A stretch of 64,000 nucleotides of DNA. It comes from JADJPG01 sp964491875 (GTDB lineage Bacteria; Verrucomicrobiota; Verrucomicrobiia; Limisphaerales; JADJPG01). The stretch covers positions 3,572 through 67,571 of the forward strand of contig CAZBIC010000038.1 of assembly GCA_964491875.1 (NCBI GenBank), given 5' to 3'. Shown here one piece after another: positions 26,391 through 35,666 of this stretch; within the stretch, counting starts at the first letter, position 1; the number at the start of each line of letters is the position of its first letter. Below the pieces are notes generated by a model, which saw nothing but the letters and a program-made list of their open reading frames with translations, made no database searches and was not told the DNA's origin. The translations under genes and the position numbers were made by a program.

Positions 26391-26515
26391 AATGAATCCT
26401 TGGCAGCATTCAATTTAGTAGTGAATTCAGAATTCTAGTACAGGAAATACCAACTGAGGGTAGATTACAAGCCGGTTGTAGTTGGAAGAAATCTTTCAAT
26501 CGTCCGCGACCAAAC

Positions 26516-26650
26516 TCTCACCTCCACCCCAAGTGGAGGAGAGGGCAGGGGGAGAGGAGGCGCCCGGAGAGACGCGCTTCGTGCAACCATCAGCAGTTTT
26601 CACACGCCCCTCTCCCTAGCCCTCTCTCCACGCTGTGGGAGAAGGGATTC
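26516..26650. repeat. Imperfect inverted repeat, CTCTCCC type
   Basis: GTGGAGGAGAGGGCAGG around 26540 pairs imperfectly with CCTAGCCCTCTCTCCAC around 26615-26632, and each arm holds a small palindrome of its own (CTCCAC/GTGGAG). Similar CCCTCTCC-rich inverted repeats occur at 59.05-59.2 kb. The rest of 26391-26718 has nothing recognisable. Confidence 0.6.
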
Positions 26651-26718
26651 CTGCTCTGGCCGTCTGTTCTCTGAGGCCGATTCAACCCGATATCAGTGGC
26701 TGACGATGATGAGGCAAG

Positions 26719-27819
26719 ATGAAACCGGGTTTTCTAGCATTGATGGTGGTCTTCGGCCTTGGGAGTTATTCCATTCTGAACTATTCAACTGTAAAATTGC
26801 TATCGCAACAAAAGCCACAGGAGCAACTCGAACGAGTCAAGATACGGCAAAGCCTTCCCTTGCCGTTCACTCCCGAGGTGATTGAGACGACGGAGGAGCA
26901 GGAGCAGGCCGAGATTCGGAAATCGGCCATGAGCCTGGTGGGTACGAAGGATTTCGATGCCTTGGATGCGCTGGCGCGGAAGCATCGCGATTCAAAGGAG
27001 CAATCATCCGATGGCGTCTGGAAACTGAATGCGGTGTACGAGGGACTGCGAATCGATAAACATGAATCCTCCGAGACCCAATGGAAAGAACACCTCGCCG
27101 TGTTGCGTGGGTGGGTGAAGGCAAAGCCAGATTCGGCTACCGCCCGAATCGCGCTGGCGGAATCATTAATCTCGTATGCGTGGCGGGCTCGTGGCGGTGG
27201 GTACGCCAGTACGGTGAGCAAGGAGGGCTGGAAGTTGTTTGGCGAACGATTGAGGCAGGCGACGGATGTGTTGGGGGATGCCCGGAGTCTCAAGGAGCAA
27301 TGCCCGCGTTGGTGGTCCATGATGCAGCAGGCGGCACTGGGTCTGGGCGCGGACCGGACTGCTTACGACCGAATTTTCAATGAGGCGATTGCGCGCGATC
27401 CCAATTACCAGGCCTATTATGTCCGCAAGGTGAATTATCTGCTGCCGCGCTGGCATGGTAAACCGGGGGAGTGGGAGGCGTTTCTCGCCAAGGCCGCGGA
27501 TAACGTTGGCGGGGAGGATGGAGATGTTCTCTACGCCCGGGTGGTGTGGTTTTCCGAATCTACGTTCGATAATATTTTTCAGGAGTGCCGGGTTTCATGG
27601 GCGCGGGTAAACAAGGGATTCGAAGCGATGCTCAAGCGCTCCCCGGATTCGCTGGGCACGAAGAGCAAAGCAGCTTATCTGGCCGGCCTGGCATCAGATC
27701 GGGTTTCCGCCAAAAAATACTTCGAGATGATGGCAGGCAAGGTGGATCTCTCCGTCTGGAACACGAAGGAAAAATTCATCGAGCATGCCCAGTACGCCTA
27801 TAACGGCGTTTGCAAATAG
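26719..27819 (+). CDS. DUF4034-like protein with N-terminal anchor
   Basis: A 366-residue protein. The start has a fair ribosome site (GAGGCAAG, 6 bp). One hydrophobic segment (about 4-20) without an obvious cleavage site suggests a membrane anchor or signal peptide. The rest is helical, TPR-like, with the DUF4034 hallmarks AYAWRARGGGYAS-like (SYAWRARGGGYASTV, about 150-170), CPRWWSMMQQAALG, DPNYQAYYVRKVNYLLPRWHG (about 230-250) and WFSESTFDNIFQECRVSWARVNKGF. Function unknown. It is not in an obvious operon, being 147 bp from the next gene. Confidence 0.75.
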   Translation: MKPGFLALMVVFGLGSYSILNYSTVKLLSQQKPQEQLERVKIRQSLPLPFTPEVIETTEEQEQAEIRKSAMSLVGTKDFDALDALARKHRDSKEQSSDGVWKLNAVYEGLRIDKHESSETQWKEHLAVLRGWVKAKPDSATARIALAESLISYAWRARGGGYASTVSKEGWKLFGERLRQATDVLGDARSLKEQCPRWWSMMQQAALGLGADRTAYDRIFNEAIARDPNYQAYYVRKVNYLLPRWHGKPGEWEAFLAKAADNVGGEDGDVLYARVVWFSESTFDNIFQECRVSWARVNKGFEAMLKRSPDSLGTKSKAAYLAGLASDRVSAKKYFEMMAGKVDLSVWNTKEKFIEHAQYAYNGVCK

Positions 27820-27966
27820 GTGGGACTCAGTAAAGCCATTGGCTGTTTGAGGAGGGACTAAAGCTTTTCTGAGGCGGTGGCGATGCTTCTTCTGTCGTCA
27901 TGGCGCGCGATAGTCGCGTGCCGGGCGGTTAAGAGTTACAATCAATCTAAGAGAAAGAATAACGCC

Positions 27967-28899
27967 ATGGCGTGTAATCCCATCCCCCAATCGTATCCCT
28001 CCCTCATCGTGCATCTCACGGAAGCAAACGACGGTGCCAACAGCATTGGCGCCGGTATTCCGCTGCTCATCAATACTCCCGCTTTGATCGGTGCGGACCG
28101 GCTCGCGCTCATCACCGCGCAGTCGGATTACGGGGAGGCGCGTTCGGCCATTGTCCCGCTCTCGGCCGCTCGCCGCGCTGCCGTGACGACGGCGTATGAT
28201 TTCTCTTTCAAAGCGCGTGGGGTGCTGGAGAATTATCTCGGCCGCGAGTGGAGCGAGGCGTGGATCGCCCCCGGCTGGGTGTCGGACCTGCAAGTGCCGC
28301 AGTCTTATGACGGGCTCTATACCCTGGTGTTGACGTTGGTGAACTATTTCGCGGCTCATCCCACGCAGGAGAATGAGGACCTGGGGGTTACATCAGCCAT
28401 CGCGGGCACGACTCTCAACGGTCTGGAGAATGCGAACGAGGCGGTAATCAATGCGGAAGCGGTTTCCCTTACCAAGCGGCAGGTGCGCGATACAAAGGTG
28501 ACGGCGGCCCGCAAGCGGCTCTCGGGTTTGTGTAAGGAACTTTCCCAACGGCTGGAGCCGCTGGACGCGCGCTGGCGTCAGTTTGGCTTCAACATGCCCG
28601 GTGCGGCGACGGTGCCGGAGGTGCCGGAGAACGTGGTGGTGACGCCGTTGCCGGATGGGCGCCTGCAGGTGGAATGCGACCCGTCCACGAACGCGACAAG
28701 TTACCGCTTCTACACGCAGCGTCCGATTATCGATCCGGAACCGGTGCTGGCGGGTAGTTCCACGGAGCCGTTGTTCGTCACGGATCCGTTGACGTTGGGC
28801 CAGATATATTCGGTGTTCGTCAGCGCCGTGAATGAAGGTGCTGAAAGTGAGCTAAGCAATGCCGTTAGTTCAACGCCGGTGCTGGCGGCGGCGGCGTAA
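27967..28899 (+). CDS. Uncharacterised protein with C-terminal FN3-like domain
   Basis: A 310-residue protein. The ATG at 27967 (MACNPIPQSYP) is preferred over the upstream frame to 27877, whose residues look random. There is no signal peptide. Residues 1-230 are helical (RRAAVTTAYDFSFKARGVLENYLGREWSEAW, then a long helix TKRQVRDTKVTAARKRLSGLCKELSQRLEPL). Residues 225-300 are an FN3-like domain (PENVVVTPLPDGRLQVECD...ATSYRFYTQR...GQIYSVFVSAVNEGAESELSN). The mix resembles uncharacterised proteins found repeatedly in Verrucomicrobia. Function unknown. Confidence 0.65.
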   Translation: MACNPIPQSYPSLIVHLTEANDGANSIGAGIPLLINTPALIGADRLALITAQSDYGEARSAIVPLSAARRAAVTTAYDFSFKARGVLENYLGREWSEAWIAPGWVSDLQVPQSYDGLYTLVLTLVNYFAAHPTQENEDLGVTSAIAGTTLNGLENANEAVINAEAVSLTKRQVRDTKVTAARKRLSGLCKELSQRLEPLDARWRQFGFNMPGAATVPEVPENVVVTPLPDGRLQVECDPSTNATSYRFYTQRPIIDPEPVLAGSSTEPLFVTDPLTLGQIYSVFVSAVNEGAESELSNAVSSTPVLAAAA

Positions 28900-28918
28900 G
28901 CACGATTCAGTCCTGCTG

Positions 28919-28957
28919 CGGGGCTGTTTCCATCTGGGATGCAGCCCCGTTTGTGTT
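28919..28957 (+). terminator. Terminator between convergent genes
   Basis: CGGGGCTG (28919-28926) pairs with CAGCCCCG (28942-28949) around a 15-nt loop, followed by TTTGTGTT. It ends the FN3 gene. Confidence 0.7.
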
Positions 28958-28965
28958 GGATACTC

Positions 28966-30081
28966 CTACTTCTTCAAACAAACCTTCAGCGCTCCCAGAA
29001 CCTTCTGCACATTCTCCGGCGTGGAGGTGGCGCCCATCAGGCCGATGCGCCAGATCTTGCCTTTCATCGGGCCGAGGCCGGCGCCGATCTCGATGTTGAA
29101 ATCGGTGAGGAGTTGCTTGCGCACGCCAGCTTCGTCCGCACCCTCGGGCACAGTCACGGCGTTGAGCTGCCAGAGTTGATGACCTTCCTGCGACGCAATG
29201 CCGAGGCCGAGTTCCTTCAAACCGGCCTTGAGCGCGAGATGATTTCGTTCGTGACGCAGCCAGCGGTTCTCCAAGCCTTCCTCGAGCACGAGGCGCAGGG
29301 CTTCGTGCAGGGCGTAGTTCATGGAGATGGGTGCGGTGTGATGATAGACGCGTTGCTCGCCCCAGTAGCTGGCGAGCAGGTTCACATCGAGATACCAGCT
29401 TTGGACCTTGGTCTTGCGCTTGGTGGCGACTTCAAGCGCGCGCGGGCTGAGGGAAACGGGCGACAGTCCGGGCGGGCAGCTCAGGCATTTCTGCGTGCCG
29501 CTGTAAACGGCGTCGATGCCCCAGTCGTCGAGGCGCACGGGGCAGCCGCCGAGGGAGGTGACGGTGTCGAGGAGCATGAGCGAGCCGCGGTCGTGCGCCA
29601 TTTTGGAAATCTCTTCGACGGGAGTCAGTGCGCCGGTGCTGGTCTCGGCGTGGACGATGGCGACGAACTTGGGACGGTGATGACGCAGGGCCTCGGCGAC
29701 TTGTTTCGGCTCGATGATCTGGCCCCACGGCGCTTCGACCTTGATGACCTTCGCGCCGCAGCGTTCCGCAACGTCGCACATGCGCGTGCCGAAGACGCCG
29801 TTGACGCCGATGATGACTTCGTCGCCGGGCTCGATGAGGTTCGCGCAGCAGAATTCCATGCCGGCGCTGCCGGTGCCGCTGACGGGGAAGGTCATTTCGT
29901 TCTTGGTGATGAAGACCTGCCGGAGCATGGCCTTGATCTCGTCCATCATTTTCACGAACACGGGATCGAGATGGCCGAGGAGCGGCGCGGACATGGCCTG
30001 GAGGACGGAGGGAGCGACGTCGCTGGGGCCGGGGCCCATGAGGGTGCGTTGCGGCGGAACGAAAGCGGGAATGGTTGTCAT
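28966..30081 (-). CDS. Class V aminotransferase, alanine-glyoxylate/serine-pyruvate type
   Basis: A 371-residue PLP enzyme. The ATG at 30081 (MTTIPAFVPPQRTLMGPGPSDV) begins exactly at the family consensus, so the longer frame to 30252 is discarded. Motifs: LMGPGPS near the start, SGTGSAGME (about 69-77), HAETSTGALTPVEEI, LLDTVTSLGG (PLP Asp) and the Schiff-base Lys in YSGTQKCLSCPPGLSPVS. This is the AGT1/serine-pyruvate aminotransferase group, which transaminates glyoxylate with Ala or Ser in photorespiratory-type or glycine/serine metabolism. Cytoplasmic. Stands alone. Confidence 0.93.
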   Translation of the reverse strand: MTTIPAFVPPQRTLMGPGPSDVAPSVLQAMSAPLLGHLDPVFVKMMDEIKAMLRQVFITKNEMTFPVSGTGSAGMEFCCANLIEPGDEVIIGVNGVFGTRMCDVAERCGAKVIKVEAPWGQIIEPKQVAEALRHHRPKFVAIVHAETSTGALTPVEEISKMAHDRGSLMLLDTVTSLGGCPVRLDDWGIDAVYSGTQKCLSCPPGLSPVSLSPRALEVATKRKTKVQSWYLDVNLLASYWGEQRVYHHTAPISMNYALHEALRLVLEEGLENRWLRHERNHLALKAGLKELGLGIASQEGHQLWQLNAVTVPEGADEAGVRKQLLTDFNIEIGAGLGPMKGKIWRIGLMGATSTPENVQKVLGALKVCLKK

Positions 30082-30349
30082 GGGGCGAGAGTAGGAAGCG
30101 GTCGGCGCGAGGTAAAATGGAAAAGCGGTCCCGAGACGGGAGGAAAACGATGAATGATTTGAGCTGGGCAGCTGCGGGAATTTCCGTGAATAGTGCTTTG
30201 CGCTCAGTTGTCCAAGAATGCGCAAAGATGAACCGGTCCGCGAAAGAACCACAACCCGCGCCGTTCGTGACTCCTCCCGAGGAGACGACGACCGCGACGT
30301 TTCATTTCGGTTCCGGAAAACAATACTCGACCTCGGTCAAACAGAAGAA

Positions 30350-32743
30350 ATGTATTATTCAACGCTCTCAAACTCAGCCCGCGCTGTTCGGATTGCGCGC
30401 GCAAAGTCTCTCCCGTCGTCTGTCCGCGTAACGCGGGCTTCCTCGTTCCCTTCGCTTCTGGTCGGTGTCCTCCTCGCAGCTTTCGCGGGCGGTGCTTTGG
30501 CGCAAGGCGGGAAGGGCAAGTCGAGTTTGTTGCAAGAGGATTTCCCGTTCCAAGGCGCGTGCATTAGCGCGAGCTTCCCGTCGAACAACGTCGCGATGAA
30601 GGGGTTCGCGATTCGCGTGTTGCCCGAGGGCGCGGCGAATGTGCTTTTCGACACGGACTTGCTGCGCATGGCGGCGGGCTGGACGGGCGGCTACATCTCG
30701 ACGAAGGGCGTGGCGTTCGACGGCGGACATGGCTCGCATCCGGCCATCGTGGGCGCGCAGAAGTTTGGGACGCATCAAGGGCCGGGCTGGGCGAACGCGA
30801 AGGGCGAATTCACCGATCCGCGCGCGGAACCGTTCGGGCCGTTGCCTGAGGAGTGGTGCCGATGGGATGGTCTCTACGTGAACGGACCGAGCGTTGTGTT
30901 GAGCTACACCGTGCTGGGCACGAAGATTTATGAGCAGCCGGGCGCGTTCGCGAACGCGGGCGAAGTGGCTTTCACGCGCACGTTCCAGACGAAGAAGGCG
31001 AAGGCGAATTTGATCGCGCTGCTGGCGGACATCGAAGGCGCAACGGTGAAGGCGGAAGGCAACACGCTGACGTTGACTGCCGGCACGAACGTGACGTGGA
31101 TCGCGCTCGCGGGCGCTCCGAAGGGTGCTTCGCTGGAGGTTGTGGGCGGCACGCGGGCGGTGTTGAAGATCGCGAAGGGCACGGCGGCGGCGACATTCAG
31201 CGTGTTGACCTGGACGGGCGAGGCAGCGAACCAATCGAAGGTCGCGGGCTTTGCGAATGAGAAGCCGACGATGGTCGCGTTCGCGAAGGGCGGCCCCGCG
31301 CGTTGGCCGGAAGCGGTGGTGACGAAGGGTGTTTTGAACACGAGCGCGACGCCGGACGGCGCGTATGCGACGGACTCGATCACTGCGCCGACGGATAATC
31401 CGTGGAAGCGTCGCGTGCGTTTTGCGGGCATGGATTTCTTCAAGGACGGCAAGCGCGCCGCGCTTTGCACACACGACGGCGACATCTGGATCGTCAGCGG
31501 CATCGATGAAGATTTGGACAAACTGGAGTGGCGGCGATACGCCTCGGGCCAGTATGAAACGCTGGGGCTCGTGATCGTGGATGACGTGATTTACACGAGT
31601 GGCCGCGATCAGCTCACGCGCTATTACGATTTGAACAAGGACGGAGAGGCGGATTACTACGAGAACTTCAACAACCAGGTGATGTCGACGCGCGGGTTCC
31701 ATGAGTTCCTGTTCGACCTCCAGACGGACGCGAAAGGGAACTTCTACTTCGCGAAGGCGAATCCCGTGAACGCGGGCGGCGGCGGCTTTGGCAACCAGAA
31801 GGCGTCGCTCGGCAACGGCACGGTGTCCTCGCACTCGGGCTGCTTCTTCAAGGTGAGCAAGGATGGAAAGAAGTTTGAGATCGTCTCTCGCGGTTACCGT
31901 GCGCCCAACGGCATCGGCGTGCGCGCCGACGGCCAACTCACAGCCAGTGATAATGAAGGCACCTGGGTGCCGACGACGCCGATTACCTGGGTGACGAAGC
32001 CCGGACATTTCGCGGGCGTGATCAATGAGCTGACGCCGAAGGAACTCGCCGATTCGTTCGTGCCTCCGCTCTGTTGGTTGGCGAAGTCGTATGACAACTC
32101 CGGCGGCGGACAGATCTGGGTGACGAGCGACAAGTGGGGCCCCTACAAGGGCGAGTTGCTCCACGAGTCGTATGGCATGTCGAGCCTGTTCCTCGTGTTG
32201 AAGGAGGAGATCGGCGGCAACCGGATGCAGGGCGGCGTGGTGAGGTTCCCGCTCAAGTTCACGTCGTCCGTGATGCGCGCGAAGTTTCACAAACAGGACG
32301 GCCAGCTTTACGTCTGCGGCCTGAGTGAATGGCAGAGCAACGCGGCGAAGATTACTGGATTCGATCGCGTGCGTTACACGGGCAAGCTGGTTTACTCGGT
32401 GCGCGGACTGAAGGTCGTGAAAGGCGGCGTGGAGCTGACCTTCACGCAGCCACTCGATCGCGCCACGGCCACCGACGCGCAGAACGTCAGCGGCAAGCGC
32501 TGGAACTACGCACGCACATCGAACTACGGCTCGCCGGAGTTCTCGGTGGCCGATCCGAAGAAGCGCGGGCGCGACAATCTCGACATCACCGCGACGAAGC
32601 TCTCGGCGGACGGCAAGACGCTCACGGTGGAGATCGCGGACTTCAAGCCGGTGATGCAGCAGACGATCAAATTCAACCTCAAGGCCGCGGATGGAACCGC
32701 CGTTGCACAGGAAGTGATGCATACCGTGCATGCGATTCCTTGA
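30350..32743 (+). CDS. Secreted DUF6797 protein, sorbosone-dehydrogenase-like
   Basis: A 797-residue protein. The ATG at 30350 is chosen because a long basic n-region and a hydrophobic core ending AGGALAQG (about 33-53) follow; the frame extends upstream to 30218 with unlikely composition. The N-terminal third (about 60-300; LLQEDFPF, VLFDTDLLRMAAGW, DPRAEPFGPLP, VVLSYTVLGT) matches DUF6797, a domain of PVC secreted oxidoreductase-like proteins. The middle (about 345-640) resembles a beta-propeller of the glucose/sorbosone dehydrogenase type (GIDEDLDKLEWRRYASG, APNGIGVRADGQLTASDNEG). A C-terminal Ig-like segment ends the protein. It is followed by a multihaem cytochrome, a likely electron acceptor. 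Confidence 0.8.
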   Translation: MYYSTLSNSARAVRIARAKSLPSSVRVTRASSFPSLLVGVLLAAFAGGALAQGGKGKSSLLQEDFPFQGACISASFPSNNVAMKGFAIRVLPEGAANVLFDTDLLRMAAGWTGGYISTKGVAFDGGHGSHPAIVGAQKFGTHQGPGWANAKGEFTDPRAEPFGPLPEEWCRWDGLYVNGPSVVLSYTVLGTKIYEQPGAFANAGEVAFTRTFQTKKAKANLIALLADIEGATVKAEGNTLTLTAGTNVTWIALAGAPKGASLEVVGGTRAVLKIAKGTAAATFSVLTWTGEAANQSKVAGFANEKPTMVAFAKGGPARWPEAVVTKGVLNTSATPDGAYATDSITAPTDNPWKRRVRFAGMDFFKDGKRAALCTHDGDIWIVSGIDEDLDKLEWRRYASGQYETLGLVIVDDVIYTSGRDQLTRYYDLNKDGEADYYENFNNQVMSTRGFHEFLFDLQTDAKGNFYFAKANPVNAGGGGFGNQKASLGNGTVSSHSGCFFKVSKDGKKFEIVSRGYRAPNGIGVRADGQLTASDNEGTWVPTTPITWVTKPGHFAGVINELTPKELADSFVPPLCWLAKSYDNSGGGQIWVTSDKWGPYKGELLHESYGMSSLFLVLKEEIGGNRMQGGVVRFPLKFTSSVMRAKFHKQDGQLYVCGLSEWQSNAAKITGFDRVRYTGKLVYSVRGLKVVKGGVELTFTQPLDRATATDAQNVSGKRWNYARTSNYGSPEFSVADPKKRGRDNLDITATKLSADGKTLTVEIADFKPVMQQTIKFNLKAADGTAVAQEVMHTVHAIP

Positions 32744-32774
32744 ACTGAAGTCTCGCATCCAATACTAATTCCCA

Positions 32775-32797
32775 GGGGCGGCACCACCGCCCCTTTT
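32775..32797 (+). terminator. Hairpin plus T4 just before the cytochrome start
   Basis: GGGGCGG (32775-32781) pairs with CCGCCCC (32787-32793) around a 5-nt loop, then TTTT. It lies only 8 bp before the ATG of the next gene, so it either ends the DUF6797 transcript or tunes read-through into the cytochrome gene. Confidence 0.7.
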
Positions 32798-32804
32798 GAT
32801 TGCT

Positions 32805-34868
32805 ATGAAGAGATTGCTCCAAGCTGTGGTTGTGCGGATGGTGATGGCGTTACCTGTTGTGTGGATGGCGTGTGCCCCATATGCCGTCGGCGCCGCCGAA
32901 TCGAAGCCGGGAACCGGTCTGTCCCTGACCATCACTGCGGGCGACCAGAAAGATCTCTCCGTGGCGCAGAACGTCTGGCTGCATGTCGAGGCGGGCAAAC
33001 CGGCGACTCCATTCGTGGCCGGCGGTGCGTTCACTGCGACGTGGGAAGGTTCGCTGATCGCCGACCTGCGCGGAAACTTTTCGTTCGACGCGGCGCTGAG
33101 TGGAAGTTTGAAGGTCGAGATTAACGGCGCGGTGGTGCTGGAGGCCGCCAGCGACGGCGGCAATGTCCCGCTCAGCAAGCCGGTGCAATTGAACAAGGGC
33201 GCGAATGCGTTCAAGGCGACTTACAAATCGGCGGAGAAGGGCGATTCATTCGTGCGCCTGTCCTGGACCGAAAAGCCGCCGTTCACCGGGCCGATTCCGA
33301 ATGGGGCCTTCACGCACGCGACTACGCCGGAGTTGGTGAAGGCGATTCAAGTGCGGCAAGGTCGTGAGCTGTTCCTCGACCATCGCTGCATCAAGTGTCA
33401 CACCGACGCGAAACTGGTGGAGACGGGCGTGCCGGAGTTGAAGATGGATGCGCCGGGCTTCGAGGGGATTGGTGCACGACGGAATTACGACTGGATGGCG
33501 CGTTGGATTTTGGATCCGAAATCGATCCGCCCGAGCGCGCAGATGCCGAAGCTGCTGCACGGTGCCACGGCGAAGGAGGATGCGGAGGCGATGGCGGCGT
33601 ATCTCGCATCGCTGAAGACGGGTGGTGAGGTGAAGTTCAGCACTGTTGCCTACAAGACCAGGCAGAACGAACCCGCAGAAGGCGAAGGTCACGCGCCGAA
33701 CAGCGATCCGAAGCCGCTCTACGAACGTCTGCATTGCACGGGCTGCCACAATCCGCCCGACGCAAAGGAACCGGATGCGGCGAAGCTCTCGCAGAAACGC
33801 ATCGCAGAGAAGTTCCCGGCCGGAAAGCTCGCGGAGTTCCTGCGCAAGCCTGACGCGCATTACGCGTGGACGCGCATGCCGGATTTTCATCTCAGCGAAA
33901 AAGAGGCGAAGGAATTGGAAGACTGGCTGTTCGCCGCCGCACCGAAACCGGAATTGAAGCCGGCGCCGACCGATGCCGCGTTCATCGAAAAAGGAAAGAA
34001 ACTGGTGCAGGCCACCGGCTGCCTGAACTGTCACAGCCTAGGCATCGAGAATCAGTTCAAGGCTCCGGCGCTGGACGCGCTCGCCAGTCGCCACAAGAAG
34101 GATCGCTCGTCCGTTCCCGCTGGAGACTGTCTGGGGGCAAAGCCACTGGCAGACCACGGATTCACCGAGGCGCAACGACAGTCGCTGAATGCGTTCACGC
34201 TCGCGGATTTCAGCTCGCTGTCGCGGCATTTACCGGCGGAGTTTGCGGAGCGTCACACACGCGCGCTGAACTGCACGGCGTGCCACGGGCAGATTGATTT
34301 GATTCCGACATTTGAAGTGCTCGGCGGAAAGTTGAAACCCGAGTGGGCGACAAAGTTCATTGCGGGCGACATCCCACACAAGATTCGCTACGACGCCCAT
34401 CCGAAGGGCGAGCCGTGGATCGATGCGCGCATGCCGGCCTTCAAGTCGCGTGCGAAGGATCTCGCTGTCGGCATGGCGCAGCAGCATGGCTACGCTCCGA
34501 AGACGCCCGCGGAAAAGCCGGTGGACATGGCGATGGCGGAGATTGGCCGCAAGTTGGTGGGCAAGGACGGCGGCTTCTCGTGCATCTCGTGCCACGGCGT
34601 CGGTTCCATGCTGGCGCTGGAGGTGTTCGAGAGTGAAGGGATCAACCTGGCCTACACGGCGGAGCGGTTGCTCCCGGACTTTTATCGACGCTGGTTCCGC
34701 GCGCCCACGACCATTGATCCGCAGACGAAGATGCCGGCGTATTTCGACGAGGGCAAAAGCCCGCTGACGGACGTGCTCGACGGCGACGGCGAGAAGCAAA
34801 TCAGCGCCGTGTGGGAATACCTGAAGCTCGGCGAAAAGATGCTGGCTCCGAAGACGGGAGCGGAGTGA
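32805..34868 (+). CDS. Exported five-haem c-type cytochrome with PA14-like domain
   Basis: A 687-residue protein. The ATG at 32805 opens a signal peptide (MKRLLQAVVVRMVMALPVVW, cleavage near 30). Residues 45-155 look like a PA14-type beta domain (WLHVEAGKPATPFVAGGAFTATWEG). Five CxxCH haem sites follow: CIKCH 195, CTGCH 311, CLNCH 406, CTACH 490, CISCH 593. Segments such as YDWMARWILDPKSIRPSAQMP contain the distal Met expected of class I cytochrome c domains. It would be periplasmic and haem-loaded. Together with the DUF6797 protein upstream it forms a plausible dehydrogenase-cytochrome pair. Substrate and terminal acceptor are not known. Confidence 0.88.
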   Translation: MKRLLQAVVVRMVMALPVVWMACAPYAVGAAESKPGTGLSLTITAGDQKDLSVAQNVWLHVEAGKPATPFVAGGAFTATWEGSLIADLRGNFSFDAALSGSLKVEINGAVVLEAASDGGNVPLSKPVQLNKGANAFKATYKSAEKGDSFVRLSWTEKPPFTGPIPNGAFTHATTPELVKAIQVRQGRELFLDHRCIKCHTDAKLVETGVPELKMDAPGFEGIGARRNYDWMARWILDPKSIRPSAQMPKLLHGATAKEDAEAMAAYLASLKTGGEVKFSTVAYKTRQNEPAEGEGHAPNSDPKPLYERLHCTGCHNPPDAKEPDAAKLSQKRIAEKFPAGKLAEFLRKPDAHYAWTRMPDFHLSEKEAKELEDWLFAAAPKPELKPAPTDAAFIEKGKKLVQATGCLNCHSLGIENQFKAPALDALASRHKKDRSSVPAGDCLGAKPLADHGFTEAQRQSLNAFTLADFSSLSRHLPAEFAERHTRALNCTACHGQIDLIPTFEVLGGKLKPEWATKFIAGDIPHKIRYDAHPKGEPWIDARMPAFKSRAKDLAVGMAQQHGYAPKTPAEKPVDMAMAEIGRKLVGKDGGFSCISCHGVGSMLALEVFESEGINLAYTAERLLPDFYRRWFRAPTTIDPQTKMPAYFDEGKSPLTDVLDGDGEKQISAVWEYLKLGEKMLAPKTGAE

Positions 34869-34876
34869 GTCAGAGC

Positions 34877-35097
34877 AGGACAGGCATCCTTGCCTGTCCT
34901 ACTGGGTCGCGGAGCGACCGGATGATGGTAGCCGTGGACTTCAGTCCACGGATCGCCGGTGACGGAAGATGCGTCGCGGAGCGACGCTTGAAATGTGGAG
35001 TGAACCTTCATGCGTCGCTCCGCGACGCGGGTGGGTGGTGGTGCTTGACCGTGGGCTGAAGCCCACGGCTACCGTCATGGCCTCGCTCCGCGAGGCC
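34877..35097. repeat. Cluster of seven short perfect palindromes
   Basis: Arms of 6-10 bp with 2-4 nt loops: 34877-34900 (AGGACAGGCA arm), 34905-34919 (GGTCGC), 34932-34951 (CCGTGGACT), 34971-34987 (GCGTCGC), 35012-35028 (GCGTCGC), 35049-35068 (CCGTGGGCT) and 35079-35097 (GGCCTCGC). Two of them (34932 and 35049) are variants of one element and two (34971 and 35012) are the same 7-bp arm. The 399-bp gap 34869-35267 contains no gene; the cluster looks like an accumulation of REP-like elements. Confidence 0.85.
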
Positions 35098-35267
35098 ACG
35101 GCAAGGAGCGCGACTGCGTCCGCAGGACCAGGCGCAGCGGGTGGAGAAGGTCGAGGTGTGGATGTGTTCCAACATGCAGGGCGATTGGATGTGCTGCGGC
35201 TGGGCTTCGCCACAGCCGCGCTCCGGCCGAGATGTCGTTGCAAAACCCTTCGCTGACTATGCGAGGT

Positions 35268-35666
35268 TCATTTGAACGGCGGCAGCACATAAGTCCGATA
35301 CCTCAGAATCAGGTTGAATGGTGAAGTCGCCTCCTTCTCAAGATTGATCCTTACAACAAGTTCCTGATTGCGGGGAGGAAGTGGTGCTGAAGGACGCAGG
35401 TAGAACCAGTTTGTCTTAGAGCCCCCTCTTCCAAAACCGCTGGTCGCGAAATCTTGTTCGTGACGGTAGTTCCTTGAACTAAGTGTGATTGATCCTGAGA
35501 TTTTGAAATTCTCCACCGAATTGACAGGCTCCGCGATGATGTTGATCAGAACGCCGTCCCCATTGTTGGTAAAACTATAAAACCCGTTCGTGGTAATCAT
35601 GCCCAATGTCACATAGGTATCGCGCGGGGTGAGGCAATACGGAATAGCTGCCAGTAGACAAAGCAA
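35268..35666 (-). CDS. Small exported protein, 5' end probably frameshifted
   Basis: A 132-codon frame starting at TTG (35666) encodes a beta-rich protein without known family (VTLGMITTNGFYSFTNNGDGVLINIIA...). The residues upstream in the same frame form a textbook signal peptide (KKKLQITAGILIGLLCLLAAIP) but have no start codon before a stop. An ATG at 35727 in another frame reads MTPLYLFKK up to a run of six A (minus strand; 35701-35706). Removing one A would join the two frames into MTPLYLFKKKLQ and a complete signal peptide. The real gene is therefore probably 35268-35727 with a single-base change in the homopolymer: sequencing error, decay, or slippage. Confidence 0.5.
   Translation of the reverse strand: MLCLLAAIPYCLTPRDTYVTLGMITTNGFYSFTNNGDGVLINIIAEPVNSVENFKISGSITLSSRNYRHEQDFATSGFGRGGSKTNWFYLRPSAPLPPRNQELVVRINLEKEATSPFNLILRYRTYVLPPFK

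Noticed and set aside
30374..32758. Minus-strand 794-codon frame opposite the DUF6797 gene
   Set aside because: Antisense shadow due to high third-position GC; extremely Arg-rich and without domains.
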